From: Bugula neritina
Lineage: Eukaryota; Bryozoa; Gymnolaemata; Cheilostomatida; Bugulidae
DNA: 64,000 nucleotides
Assembly (NCBI GenBank): GCA_964035545.1
Contig: OZ037772.1
Span: 13,112,818 to 13,176,817 of the forward strand
Reading direction: 5' to 3'
Of this stretch, positions 50,621 to 62,000 are shown piece by piece. The notes beneath the pieces were generated by a model. That model made no database searches. It saw only the letters and a list, made by a program, of their open reading frames with translations, and was not told where the DNA came from. Both the position numbers and the translations under genes were made by a program. How positions within the stretch are numbered: position 1 is the first letter of the stretch; the number at the start of each line of letters is the position of its first letter.

Positions 50621-51688
50621 TTATGCTGTCAATGAAATTGAGTCCCGACAAAGGTTGAATGTCTGTAGCTCAGTGGACACTTCGTATACTGAGGTGTCCT
50701 TCATATCGAAGTTATGGCTGAATATCCGCACCAAATTGTTTATTTGAGTAGTGGCTTCAGGCGATGTAGTCACTGTTACTGATGAGAAATCTTTTTCAGA
50801 AGGTCTATCCAAATAACTGTCTACCGAATCCACTCTGAATACTTTGTTGGGAATAGAGTAGGAGTGGTTAGAGGTATAGTTGTCCGAGTTGTTTTCATCA
50901 TCAACAACTGATGAGCGACGTTTTAAACGGCGAGCACACGATGAGAAATGTATGGGTTGGGTTGGAACAACTGAGATAGTCGACTCACTTTGAGTCTGGC
51001 TAGTTTCAAGTGACGTGGACGGTGGTTTGTTTTCTTTATTGATTTCAATAGACGAGTGATCTTGTTTTTCGCATTTCGCTGCCAATTCATCTAGAAAGTT
51101 ACTACTAAGAGTGGAGTCACAATAACTATTAGCACCAGATACACTGAGACTACGTCGTTTTATTCCGGTATATATTAAGTCATTGGAAGGGTTGTCGTTG
51201 TTAGAACCTGACAGTGACTCACCTTTACTGTTAGTGTTACTATCGCCTAAATCATCATCATCAAGCGTGTTTGATTCAGTCCGAGTCACTGTTGAAGTAT
51301 GGCCCATACTAGCTGATCTTGAAGACATAAACCTTCTTTTAACAGCTACAGTAGATACAGAAGAAGACTCCATAGGCGACGGACATGTCGTTGTACCTGA
51401 ACTTGATTCAGTCGAGTTAACATCTTTGGTGTTTTTACACGCTGAAGTTGACTCTGACTGAGACGAGTCTTGAGACTCAGACTGAGAACTTGTCTTTTCT
51501 TTACTTGCAGGAGAATCTCGTACAGTTTTAATCTCAGACACATAGATATCTCGCGCTTTATGCAATACTGAAGCTACTAACAAACTTTTACGAAGATTAA
51601 GTCCTGTCTTGGTTCGCTTTGACTCGTGAATTTTATCCAGAGTGACGGTTAACAACTTCGTTACTTCTGATTTTCTATTTGCAGCCAT
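50621..51688 (-). CDS. IER2/IER5-family immediate early response protein
   Basis: A single-exon gene, 355 aa from ATG 51688-51686 (an upstream in-frame ATG at 51712 would add eight residues). The first ~50 residues fit the IER domain: a short start, then TKLLTVTLDKIHESK, GLNLRKSLLVASVLHKARDIYV, matching the conserved helix of IER2/IER5. The rest is Ser/Thr-rich and low-complexity (SSQSESQDSSQSES) with basic clusters (KRRFMS, IKRRSLS, RRLKRRSSV) that could be nuclear signals. It ends FNLCRDSISLTA. Lack of introns also fits IER genes, which are quickly induced by growth factor or stress and act in the nucleus, partly through PP2A and HSF1. The assignment rests on the N-terminal domain only. Confidence 0.7.
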   Translation of the reverse strand: MAANRKSEVTKLLTVTLDKIHESKRTKTGLNLRKSLLVASVLHKARDIYVSEIKTVRDSPASKEKTSSQSESQDSSQSESTSACKNTKDVNSTESSSGTTTCPSPMESSSVSTVAVKRRFMSSRSASMGHTSTVTRTESNTLDDDDLGDSNTNSKGESLSGSNNDNPSNDLIYTGIKRRSLSVSGANSYCDSTLSSNFLDELAAKCEKQDHSSIEINKENKPPSTSLETSQTQSESTISVVPTQPIHFSSCARRLKRRSSVVDDENNSDNYTSNHSYSIPNKVFRVDSVDSYLDRPSEKDFSSVTVTTSPEATTQINNLVRIFSHNFDMKDTSVYEVSTELQTFNLCRDSISLTA

Positions 51689-52462
51689 CTCAAACAAATA
51701 TAATAGCGTCAAGTGTGTAGTAACTACTAAGTTCGAATGACAACAGACTTCTAAAGTAGGCTATGAAGTGAAATTACGAAACTTCCAGGAGTGGTGGTAA
51801 TTACACAGCCAACCCTCAATGGCTTCCAGCAAACAATGACGTTAGGCGTACGCTAAGTAGTTAGAATTCCATTGGACAATTTCGTGACTTAATTTTAGAA
51901 CAGCCAATTAGCACGTAGAGCTTACAAAACGCAAAATAACAAAGCGCCGTTGCTAGGATTGTATTGGATAACTTGATTTTCTTACAATAACGAGACGTTA
52001 CAATGAAACCGCTGCACCCTAACTAAACTTTTGCTTGGAATATTAGGCTATTAGATGACATCATCTTTCGTGCGTAATGCTCCCACGTAAATTATGCTAT
52101 AGCAAGGGAAAACCCTAGTGACCCAGTTTTTAGTCAACAACTTAGGTAATGGAATAGTACCGCGCTGTTGGTGTATAAATAGAAGCACTCTGAACTAGTT
52201 ATGTAACAAATCAACATAGCACTATGGCGCAATGCCTCGCAGTAAACAAAGTGAAACAAAGTTGAAACAACATCACATCAAATACCAACAATATTAAATT
52301 CAGTTGGTAAATGAAGTTAAGACAGCTGTGTGTAAATATGCAAATATGCAACTTCTAGTGGTATTCAAATCTTTGCCGTAGCTTGAAAGATAATTATATA
52401 GATGTAGGAGAGGATATTGGAACGGGAACTGTGGGGTGTGTCACATGACCATGACCATGTGG

Positions 52463-52495
52463 GGTGTGTCACATGACCATGTCATGTGACACACC
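52463..52495. repeat. 33-bp perfect palindrome
   Basis: Arms GGTGTGTCACATGAC (52463-52477) and its exact reverse complement (52481-52495) around the loop CAT. A further TCACATGACCATG copy precedes it at 52441. Confidence 0.9.
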
Positions 52496-52613
52496 TATGC
52501 TTCAAGGAAGTTTAGCATTTGGCAGGAAGCCAGCTGTGTGATAAGCTTATGCAGGTGCTGCATGTGGGTGACTTGAAGTGGCAACAGGAAAACTTGACAA
52601 GTTGATAACAGGG

Positions 52614-52723
<110 letters not shown>

Positions 52724-52789
52724 CAATCTGTGGACAGCAGCTGTTTCGGGGTTTGTTCCCTCATCAGCACAGAACAGAGTACCATGGCC

Positions 52790-52850
52790 CACTCAGCAAT
52801 ACTTAATTTCCATCAGTTCCCTTTTTTACTTTCTTGGTGTTTCGTATATA

Positions 52851-52906
<56 letters not shown>

Positions 52907-52939
52907 ATATATAGACATATATATATATATATATACATG

Positions 52940-52986
<47 letters not shown>

Positions 52987-53000
52987 ATATATGTATATAT

Positions 53001-53056
<56 letters not shown>

Positions 53057-53117
53057 TATATACGAAACACCAAGAAAGTAAAAAAGGGAACTGATGGAAA
53101 TTAAGTATTGCTGAGTG
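52790..53117. repeat. 328-bp foldback (inverted repeat) with AT core
   Basis: The left arm from 52790 (CACTCAGCAATACTTAATTT start) and the right arm ending 53117 are perfect reverse complements for about 68 bp. The ~190-bp centre is TATATA-rich and itself self-complementary. The whole could form one hairpin. No coding capacity and no clear target duplication were seen. Confidence 0.9.
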
Positions 53118-53798
53118 TGTCGAAAACCAGAATTACCATGATTGTAAATATTTACATAATATACAATGGAAGGATCTTCAGTCCCTAACACGTAATTGGC
53201 TGTTGGCAAATTACTGTGCAATAAGTGTCACACTTGCTGGGATTTCCCACCACTTGGTAAATATATTGCGTAATGCAACAGAAAATGTATTGCGTTCACC
53301 TGCATGAAATCAAACTGTGGAAAGTAACGGAGCTGTGCAAATGTTGGAAAATCCCAACTGGGGTTTTTCCTTACCTAATCAAACAAACATCATTTTATTT
53401 TCTTTCTCTCAAATAACTATGCTTGTTGGCTGAATTGAGCCACTTTGAAAAGAAATAAACTGGTTTGCAAGATAGCTATTATGAGTTAGTTACATGTATA
53501 CTCTACACAAACTGCCTGTCATCCAGTGTCATAGTTTCATGACAGTTTCTAGCAGGTGTCAGCACATGAATGTAGACTTACTTCTACACAATGCTATTTG
53601 CGTTGTACAGGAAGTGGAACAAGCATATCACTTGCCTCATTCTGTATTTTATTATTATTTGTCTTACATAATAATTCAATTATAAGCATTCAACATATAT
53701 TCAAGTTTAAAATTTTCAGTTGCTATCAACTTCAAACATGATCCAACATCATCGTGTATGAAAGTCTGGGAAACCCACTACTTAAAGCAGGGAAAAAC

Positions 53799-53804
53799 TT
53801 TATT
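53799..53804 (-). terminator. Polyadenylation signal for Lhx gene
   Basis: AATAAA on the minus strand, about 230 bp after the Lhx stop codon. Confidence 0.55.
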
Positions 53805-53876
53805 AATAATTTACCCAAATATCAACATAGAAAAATCATTTCCCAGTAACTAGAAGGAAGTTCATAATGTTTCCCC

Positions 53877-54005
53877 CAGTAGCTAACGAGAAGGTAGTCA
53901 GTGTTTCCCCCAGTAGCTAGCGAGAAGGCAGCCAGTGTTTCCCCCAGTAGCTAGCGAGAAGGCAGTCAGTGTTTCCCCCAGGAGCTGGCGAGAAGGGAGT
54001 CAGTG
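53877..54005. repeat. 34-bp minisatellite in Lhx 3' region
   Basis: Four copies of a 34-bp unit containing GTAGCTAGCGAGAAGGCAGT and GTTTCCCCCA, within the likely 3' UTR of the Lhx gene. Confidence 0.9.
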
Positions 54006-54030
54006 TAGTGAACATCTGGTGGCAGACAGA

Positions 54031-56484
54031 CTAGCTGTCATAGGTTGGCAGCCCAGCAGCTAGGAAAGTCATGTGTTGAGAGGAAATGCACTGCAGACAG
54101 TTGCCATGGTTACCGAGATGCAGATCTGCAGCAGAGTTCAAAGGGAGGTCAGCAGAAACTGGGAGGAAGAGAGGAGGCCATGATGGAACTGGAGGTGGCA
54201 TGTTTTGGGGGAAGACAACTTGTTCCATGGAGTTCTCATCTGTAATATATATACCTGTAATACAGTAATATAACCTCACTATCTGTAATATATATACATG
54301 TAATACAGTAATATAACCTCACTATCTGTAATATATATACCTGTGATACAGTAATATAACCTCACTGCTGTAATATATATACATGTGATACAGTAATATA
54401 ACCTCACTATCTGTAATATATATTATACCTATGATACAGTAATATAACCTCACTATCTGTAATATATATACATGTAATACAGTAATATAACCTCACTATC
54501 TGTAATATATATACATGTGATACAGTAATATAACCTCACTGCTGTAATATATATACATGTGATACAGTAATATAACCTCACTGCTGTAATATATATACAT
54601 GTGATGCAGTAATATAACCTCGCTATCTAATGACCTAGGAGAAACACTTACAGCTACCGCCCTCGCTGTCACTCAGTCTGTCCTTGGATGACCTCTTTTC
54701 TTTGGCTCTTCGGTTCTGAAACCAGACCTGTACCTGTAATAATAGTAGTATTGGAAGTTGTCTGTCCATCAGGTGGTGGGTATATTCTATATATAATATT
54801 ATATTATATAACATAATATAATAAAATATAATGATTTCTTATTGAATTGCTCACCACTCTTTTGTCTAGCCCAGTTTCCTTACTGATCTGTTCACGAACA
54901 TGTCGGGCCGGCTTGCTAGTCTCTTCAAAAGCTTTCTTCAGAATATCCAGCTGAGCTTGGGCTATACTGGTGCGAGGTCTCTTGCAGCTGCTATCTGCAG
55001 TCCACCAGCATCACAACTTACAGCCAATCAGATTACAGTATAACCAACCAGCTTACAGTATAACCAATCAGCTTACAGTATAACCAATCAGCTTACAGTA
55101 TAACCAATCAGCTTACAGTATAACCAATCAGCTTACAGTATAACCAATCAGCTTACAGTATAACCAATCAGCTTACAGTATAACCAATCAGCTTACAGTA
55201 TAACCAATCAGCTTACAGTATAACCAATCAGCTTACAGTATAACCAATCAGCTTACAGTATAACCAATCAGCTTACAGTATACAGCCAATCAGCTCACAG
55301 TATAACCAATCAACTTACGTGTAAAGGAAGCCTTGCCAGAAGCTGTCTCAAAGTCCACTTTGCACATGAGTGCGGAGGAGTCTCGCAGGGCGTAGTAGCT
55401 GTCCCCGTCCTTCAGCTGCACGTGACACACGTCGCAGTAGAAGCAGCGTCTGTGGTACACGCCTCTCATCGACTTGTGAATCAACTCCATCTCACTGATC
55501 TCTAGCTTACATCTGGCGCAGTATGTCACCGTGTCCTTACTAGTAGCATAAGTATTGTATGGTAACGTGTCCTTACTAGTAGCATAAGTATTGTATGGTA
55601 ACGTGTCTTTACTAGTAGCATAAGTATTGTATGGTAACGTGTCCTTACTAGTAGCATAAGTATTGTATGGTAACGTGTCTTGACTAGTAGCATAAGTATT
55701 GTATGGTAGCGTGTCCTTACTAGTAGCATAAGTATTGTATGGTAACGTGTCTTGACTAGTAGCATAAGTATTGTATGGTGGCATATGAAGAGCTAATAGC
55801 ATGACTAGTATAAACACTATAACATGGCAATATGGCAACAGCATTGTATGGTAACACTTTGAGTACGTACACTTCCTTCCAGTGCTGGTGGCAGTAGAAA
55901 TTTCCAGAATGATAATAGCATGTGACCGAGAGGATAACTCCGCAGGCAGAGCACCTGAGACACCTGCTGTGCCATGTCTGGCCAACTAAGTACATGATGT
56001 ACTCATCCAGTATAGGGCTTTGACAGCCGTAGCAGGTGGTCTTTCTCACCCTCTCCGCCTCCTCCCAGCAATTGGCAGCAGCTAGACAATTATACACTAT
56101 AATATAATACACAATAATATAATACACAATGACATAATACACTACAATATATAACACAATAATATAATACACAATAATATAATACACAATAATATAATAC
56201 ACAATAATATAATACACAATAATATAATACACAATAATATAATACACAATAATATAATACACAATAATATAATACACAATAATATAATACACAATAATAT
56301 AGTACACAACATCATATTTGTAGTCTGGGAGAGATGTTTGAGGCGGGTTTGGTAGACCCCCACCTGGTTGGTTGTTCTCGGGCTCACAGTCTACAGATAC
56401 CTTCTTCAGTGATAAGTTAATAGCTGAGGGGGCAAGGCTAGACAGTGCGGGAGTGAGTGGAGAGTCACAGGAACGTTCACTCAT
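54031..56484 (-). CDS. Lhx3/4: LIM-homeobox transcription factor, Lhx3/4 class
   Basis: Six exons, in transcript order: 56484-56364, 56081-55873, 55535-55319, 54994-54855, 54733-54652, 54239-54031; 325 aa. LIM1 starts CYGCQSPILDEY (Cys57) and has WHSRCLRCSAC; LIM2 starts CARCKLEISEMEL (Cys116) and has YHRRCFYCDVC and LMCKVDFETA. The homeodomain (about 186-245) has KRPRTSIAQAQLDILKKAF, KPARHVREQISKETGLD, and WFQNRRAKEKR. The stretch KPARHVREQ...ETGLD.RVVQVWFQNRRAKEKR and the link SKDR are closest to Lhx3/4 from memory of the family. An intron splits the homeodomain after residue 44, just before VQVWF. Lhx3/4 proteins specify neuron and endocrine types in bilaterians. Exon 1 has few recognisable features. 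The C-terminal exon is Pro-rich (FPQNMPPPVPSWPP). Confidence 0.88.
54241..54625. repeat. ~43-bp minisatellite, last Lhx intron
   Basis: About nine copies of a unit containing CTGTAATATATATACATGTG and ATACAGTAATATAACCTCAC. Confidence 0.95.
55035..55312. repeat. 20-bp CCAAT-containing minisatellite, Lhx intron 3
   Basis: About thirteen copies of CAGCTTACAGTATAACCAAT. Each holds a CCAAT motif and, on the minus strand, an ATTGGTTATACTGTAAGCTG unit with donor-like GTAAGC. Confidence 0.95.
55536..55785. repeat. 36-bp minisatellite carrying the exon 3 acceptor, Lhx intron 2
   Basis: About seven copies of a 36-bp unit. On the minus strand each ends ...GCTACTAGTAAG|GACACG or GCTACTAGTCAAG|ACACG, and the true exon 3 acceptor (exon starts at 55535) is the last copy. 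The unit is 12 codons and stays open, so using any upstream copy would keep the frame. Confidence 0.9.
56095..56302. repeat. 15-bp minisatellite, Lhx intron 1
   Basis: About thirteen copies of AATATAATACACAAT. Confidence 0.95.
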
Positions 56485-56514
56485 CTTAGCTCAGCTCTGA
56501 GGCTACACAAAACA

Positions 56515-56730
56515 CTTGTATTATATTACTGTATTACTTGTATTATATTACTGTATTACTTGTATTATATTACTGTATTACTTGTATTATATTACTGTAT
56601 TACTTGTATTATATTACTGTATTACTTGTATTATATTACTGTATTACTTGTATTATATTACTGTATTACTTGCATTATATTACTGTATAGATTGTTTTAT
56701 ATTACTGTATTACTTGTATTATATTACTTA
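56515..56730. repeat. 22-bp TATTACTGTATTACTTGTAT-type minisatellite
   Basis: About ten copies of a 22-bp unit just upstream of the Lhx ATG. It is related to the tract in NDOR1 intron 6 (TATATTACTGTAT). Confidence 0.9.
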
Positions 56731-57704
56731 GAGCATAATTTATTATTATCATATTATATACAGTATATATACATTTTATAATATTATAAAGAATATATTA
56801 TACAATATAGAGAATATATTATAGAATAGAGATGATTATATTATATACATTATACAATAGAAAAGAGAATATATACACTTACACGAGTCCTTCGAGTAGA
56901 ATGACACTGCAAGCTGTACGCAAAGTGGACAAAGACTGAGGTCCTAGAGTCATCACTAGTGGGAGGGTTGGACTACACACCGCAAGGTTAAGTGTGAGAG
57001 ACTAAGGCACTGCTGCTCTCCTATGGAGAGAGTTGATGAGATTGAGAGACATGAAAAGGATGTTAAGGCGATACAGTTGACTCAGGGGTGGATAGTATGA
57101 GGGGGCGATGACAAGAAATGTCGAATGTTTGTAGTGAATGCAGTGTATTTGCTTAGAAATGCATAGCTTTCATAAACAAGTGCACTAGATGATTATTATA
57201 GCCAAAGAAGGAGAGAGTCAAGTAGATGATTCAACCAGCTGTCTATTAGCTTACAGCCATGTCATAACCCCCTTTCTACTCAGCAACTGACTGGATCCAC
57301 TCAATAAAAAAGTGCCGTGTCTGCTGAGCCTCTCTCTCACAGAACATTGGCTTAAAACACCTAGAACTGTCAGCTTACGCGACGTCACGCAGTTGTTATG
57401 TAACAGTGTTGGAGAATATCAACTTCGCAATTAGTCTAATTAAATTTTATAGACTGAGAGACAAAAACTAACAGTAGGGGAGAATCCATGGAGCCTTTGA
57501 CAATCAATAATTTCAGCTTGTGTAAAGCATCTTCTGAATCTACTCTGAAATAAAATATAAAATAAACTTTCTCTGTGGGAAGCATATGGGAAGACAAAGG
57601 ATTAAAGGATGGAATTTTAATAATGTGAGAGTTTACAACATAACACAGTGTATACTGTATACTATACAGCATATACTATATAATACTACATAACACAGAG
57701 TATC

Positions 57705-58435
57705 CTACAGTGTATACTACAGTGTGTACTACAGCGTGTACTATTGTATACTACAGTGTATACTACAGTGTATCCTACAGTATATACTACAGTGTGTACT
57801 ACAGCGTGTACCACAGTGTGTACTACAGTGTACACTACAGTGTGTACTACAGTGTATACTATAGTGTATCCTACAGTGTATATTAGAGCGTATCCTACAG
57901 TGTATACTACAGTGTATACTAGAGTGTATACTACAGCGTGTACCACAGTGTATACTACAGTGTATATTAGAGCGTATACTAGCGTGTATACTACAGTGTA
58001 CACTACAGTGTATACTACAGTGTATACTACAGTGTATCCTACAGTATATACTACAGTGTGTACTACAGCGTGTACCAGTGTGTACTACAGTGTACACTAC
58101 AGTGTGTACTATAGTGTATCCTACAGTGTATATTAGAGCGTATCCTACAGTGTATACTACAGTGTATACTAGAGTGTATATTAGAGCGTATACTAGCGTG
58201 TATACTACAGTGTATACTAGTGTATACTACAGTGTATACTAGCGTGTATACTACAGTGTGTACTACAGTGTACACTACAGTGTATACTACAGTGTATACT
58301 ACAGTGTATACTAGAGTGTATACTAGAGTGTATACTAGAGTGTATACTACAGTGTATACTACAGTGTATACTACAGTGTATACTACAGTGTATACTACAG
58401 TGTATACTACAGTGTATATTAGAGTTATGTTGCTG
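57705..58435. repeat. 12-bp TATACTACAGTG array
   Basis: About 60 copies of TATACTACAGTG and variants (TATCCTACAGTG, TATATTAGAGCG). A 12-bp period keeps several frames open on both strands, giving spurious Tyr/Thr-rich frames. Confidence 0.95.
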
Positions 58436-59016
58436 GTGAGACTCTAGACATACTTGCTGGACAAGGAATCAATAGAGTTGAGTAAATGAAAAGAGAGACC
58501 ATTAGCTAATGGACAGAGCTGCATAGCGTAGTATTATAGAGCATATATATACTACGGTGTATACTATACAATACTACATAACACGGTGTATACTATACAA
58601 TACTACATAACAGTGTATACTTAGTAGTTATATTTACTTGTCAAATAATAGAAGTTTTAGGTTAAGCTGTCTCAGCTAGTGTATTGTAAATCAAGGCAAT
58701 GCTCACAATAAATAATCAAAATATAAAATTAATAAGAAAACACATTTCCAATGAGTGGAAGACAACTCTGATTCAGAGAGCAGCAGCAAGTATTCTGTAC
58801 ACAAAATGAGTTATCTGCCCTCGGAACTGGCTTGTGTATAGACTGGAGAGACGGACCGCAGCGAATACTACCGGAGCTGTGATCGAATGAGTTATACAAA
58901 CTGTTCTCATAAAATGACTAGATTGAGGAAGAGTTATCTACGGCACATTTGATTGGCTAAAGTGTCAGCTAGCTAAGCCCCTTCCTGTTCCCTGCTTCCT
59001 GTTCCCTGCTTCCTGT

Positions 59017-62000
59017 TCAGTGCTTGCTGTTCAGTGCTTGCTGTTTGCGTCTCTCCTTCTCAGCGACTGCCTTCTCGTGCTCTCTCTTCAGCTGGTAGGT
59101 TTGGTCATCTAACAGCTGCAACACTGTAAGCTTCAGCTCCTGAAACAGGATGTTGTAGGTGGCTATGAGGTGCTGCTCCGAGTCAGGTACTTCCTGTGGG
59201 TAGAATCTCAGGTCCAGGCATCTGCAGACAGCAACACCTGCTTACATTGGTACAGCCAATCAGCTAGAGTCTTACATACACCATTGATAGAGATGTAATG
59301 CACTGACCTGTCAATGAGGTCGTAGAAACCGCCGACCTGTGACCGGTTAGCCACACCCTCAACCACCTGCTTTTCCAGTTTACTGATGAGTTGGCAGATC
59401 TGTACAAGACCTGACAGGTGAGTCAGAGCTGACACTTGACAAGTACCTGTCTCAGTGTGACACTTGCCCCGACATGAATAAAACCTGCATGTAAAAATAT
59501 AGGTCCGTACTAGAGAGGGGTAGTATTTATAGATACATAACTATATATGTATATATATACTAGAGAGGGGTAGTATCTATAAATACATAACTATATATGT
59601 ATATATATACTAGAGAGGGGTAGTATCTATAGATACATAACTATATATGTATATATATACTAGAGAGGGGTAGTATCTATAGATACATAACTATATATGT
59701 ATATATATACTAGAGAGGGGTAGTATCTATAGATACATACTCACCTACAGTCTTTATCTGATTTACAGTGCAGAGTTGAGAAGATTGATTGTAGTTGGGA
59801 CTGACTGGTGAGAAAGTTGCTAATGTCTAGTATTTTGATGTCACATGGGTGACTCAGCTTATATATGGCTGATTTACTCTGACTCATACAGTTCTTATGT
59901 AGTAGTATCTGACTGTAGTTCATGTTACACATGAAGAAGACCCCCTCATACTGCTGCTCCGTCACTGTCTCCTCTATGTCCACCAGGTGGGCCAATATCT
60001 GCAACACAACCACACCAGACCTCACCACACAGCAGGAAGTGATGTCACACACCTCACCACACAGCAGGAAGTGATGTCACACACCTCACAACGCAGCAGG
60101 AAGTGATGTCACACACCTCACAACACAGCAGGAAGTGATGTCACACACCTCGTTTAGATGGAAGTGGTTAATACTTTTGGCAGAGAGAGAAAGCATAGTG
60201 GGCGGAGTTATGACATCACTGAGAAGAGTCGTGTGATTGGCTAGATTGAGTACTTGATAGAGACCCGAACACGTGTTCTCTAGAGACACGGCTGGTATGG
60301 ACTCGGTGGCCGTAGAGGGCGCTTCGTTAGACCTCTCACCACTTCCTGTGAAGAAACAAAAAGCACTGCAGTCATGGGGGAATAATTGGGGTAATACCAT
60401 TAGCCTGAGGGAGTGCTTAGGGGAATACCAACCAAAGAATAAATAGGATAAGACGAATCTCCGGTTGGACATTAGGTTCAACATGGACTCTGTGTATTCA
60501 GCAGAGATCGGCTCTACAACCGGATGAGGAAGACTGTTGAGTATCGCGTCATGTGACCCTGCAAACAGGAAGTTCTGGTTACTATGGCAACCAACAAATA
60601 TTAAGGTATATAATCAACTAACTAATATTAAGATATATAATCAACTAACTAATATTAAGGTATATAATCAACTAACTAATATTAAGATATATAATCAACT
60701 AACTAATATTAAGGTATATAATCAACTAACCAATATTAAGGTATATAATCAACTAACTAATATTAAGGTATATAATCAACTAACTAATATTAAGGTATAT
60801 AATCAACTAACTAATATTAAGGTATATAATCAACTAACTAATATTAAGGTATATAATCAACTAACCAATATTAAGGTATATAATCAACTAACCAATATTA
60901 AGGTATATAATCAACTAACCAATATTAAGGTATATAATCAACTAACTAATATTAAGGTATATAATCAACTAACCAATATTAAGGTATATAATCAACTAAC
61001 CAATATTAAGGTATATAATCAACTAACCAATATTAAGGTATATAATCAACTAACTAATATTAAGGTATATAATCAACTAACTAATATTAAGGTATATAAT
61101 CAACTAACTAATATTAAGGTATATAATCAACTAACTAATATTAAGGTATATAATCAACTAACTAATATTAAGGTATATAATCAACTAACTAATATTAAGG
61201 TATATAATCAACTAACCAATATTAAGGTATATAATCAACTAACCAATATTAAGGTATATAATCAACTAACTAATATTAAGGTATATAATCAACTAACTAA
61301 TATTAAGGTATATAATCAACTAACTAATATTAAGGTATATAATCAACTAACCAATATTAAGGTATATAATCAACTAACTAGTATTAAGGTATATAATCAA
61401 CTAACCAATATTAAGGTAAGTATTTAGTTTGTCCCGTAACATAGCTCTGATTCTCTCCTTCGCTGCCTGCACCGTCTCTCCCAGCTGCTGCTTGTTGGCT
61501 GGGTTGGGGCTGTACCCGTTGAGTATGTGTTGAAAGAAGTCGTGGTTCATGGCAAACACAGGCCCACGGTTGGTGAGTAAAAACTAGAAAGGATACAGCA
61601 GTGCATATTCAGAGAGTTGTGTGTGTTGTTTAGGCTATTTAGAGTATAGTGGTAATAGTATAATGGTAATCTATAGAGCTACATCATTGGATGAAGTGAT
61701 ATGCTAGTATATTAGATATTCTACAGCAGCTTCTGTTACAAGGGTTATGGTGAACTGTCTACTCAGGTCAAATGCCTTCAATAATACTCATTCTAATTCT
61801 TATTGCCTACTGTTGATGCATTTGTGTGTCTAGCAGATATAACAGGTTTTTAACAGGTCCACTCTGAATTGTTCAACCAATCAAATTTTCTAGTTTTAGA
61901 GACTGTATAAATGTTCAAGGAAAGTTTGCTAATAGGTTTGAAGGGAGACAATAAGACAAGCTGCAGGAAGAGATAATACATACTACAGTGTTGTTGATAA

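Larger units (their letters stand above)
56485..59016. other. Intergenic region upstream of Lhx
   Basis: Contains a 22-bp minisatellite at 56515-56730, AT-rich sequence to 56880, ~800 bp of unique DNA with no supported exon (56880-57640), and a 12-bp array at 57710-58430. The Lhx promoter must lie near the left edge. No clear core promoter was seen. Confidence 0.6.

Noticed and set aside
52174-52182. TATA box TATAAATAG on the + strand
   Set aside because: Only a 13-codon frame follows (ATG near 52224) and no spliced exons could be found.
54045-54268. + strand open frames over the last Lhx exon
   Set aside because: Shadow of the minus-strand Lhx coding exon.
59411-59446. 36-bp intron in the DIPK1-like gene
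   Set aside because: GT-AG ends exist, but the 36 bases are open in frame and restore a Cys expected in the family, so the exon was read through.
60537-61427. 296-codon Asn/Gln-rich open frame
   Set aside because: Encoded by the 27-bp minisatellite in a DIPK1-like intron, on the opposite strand to the gene.
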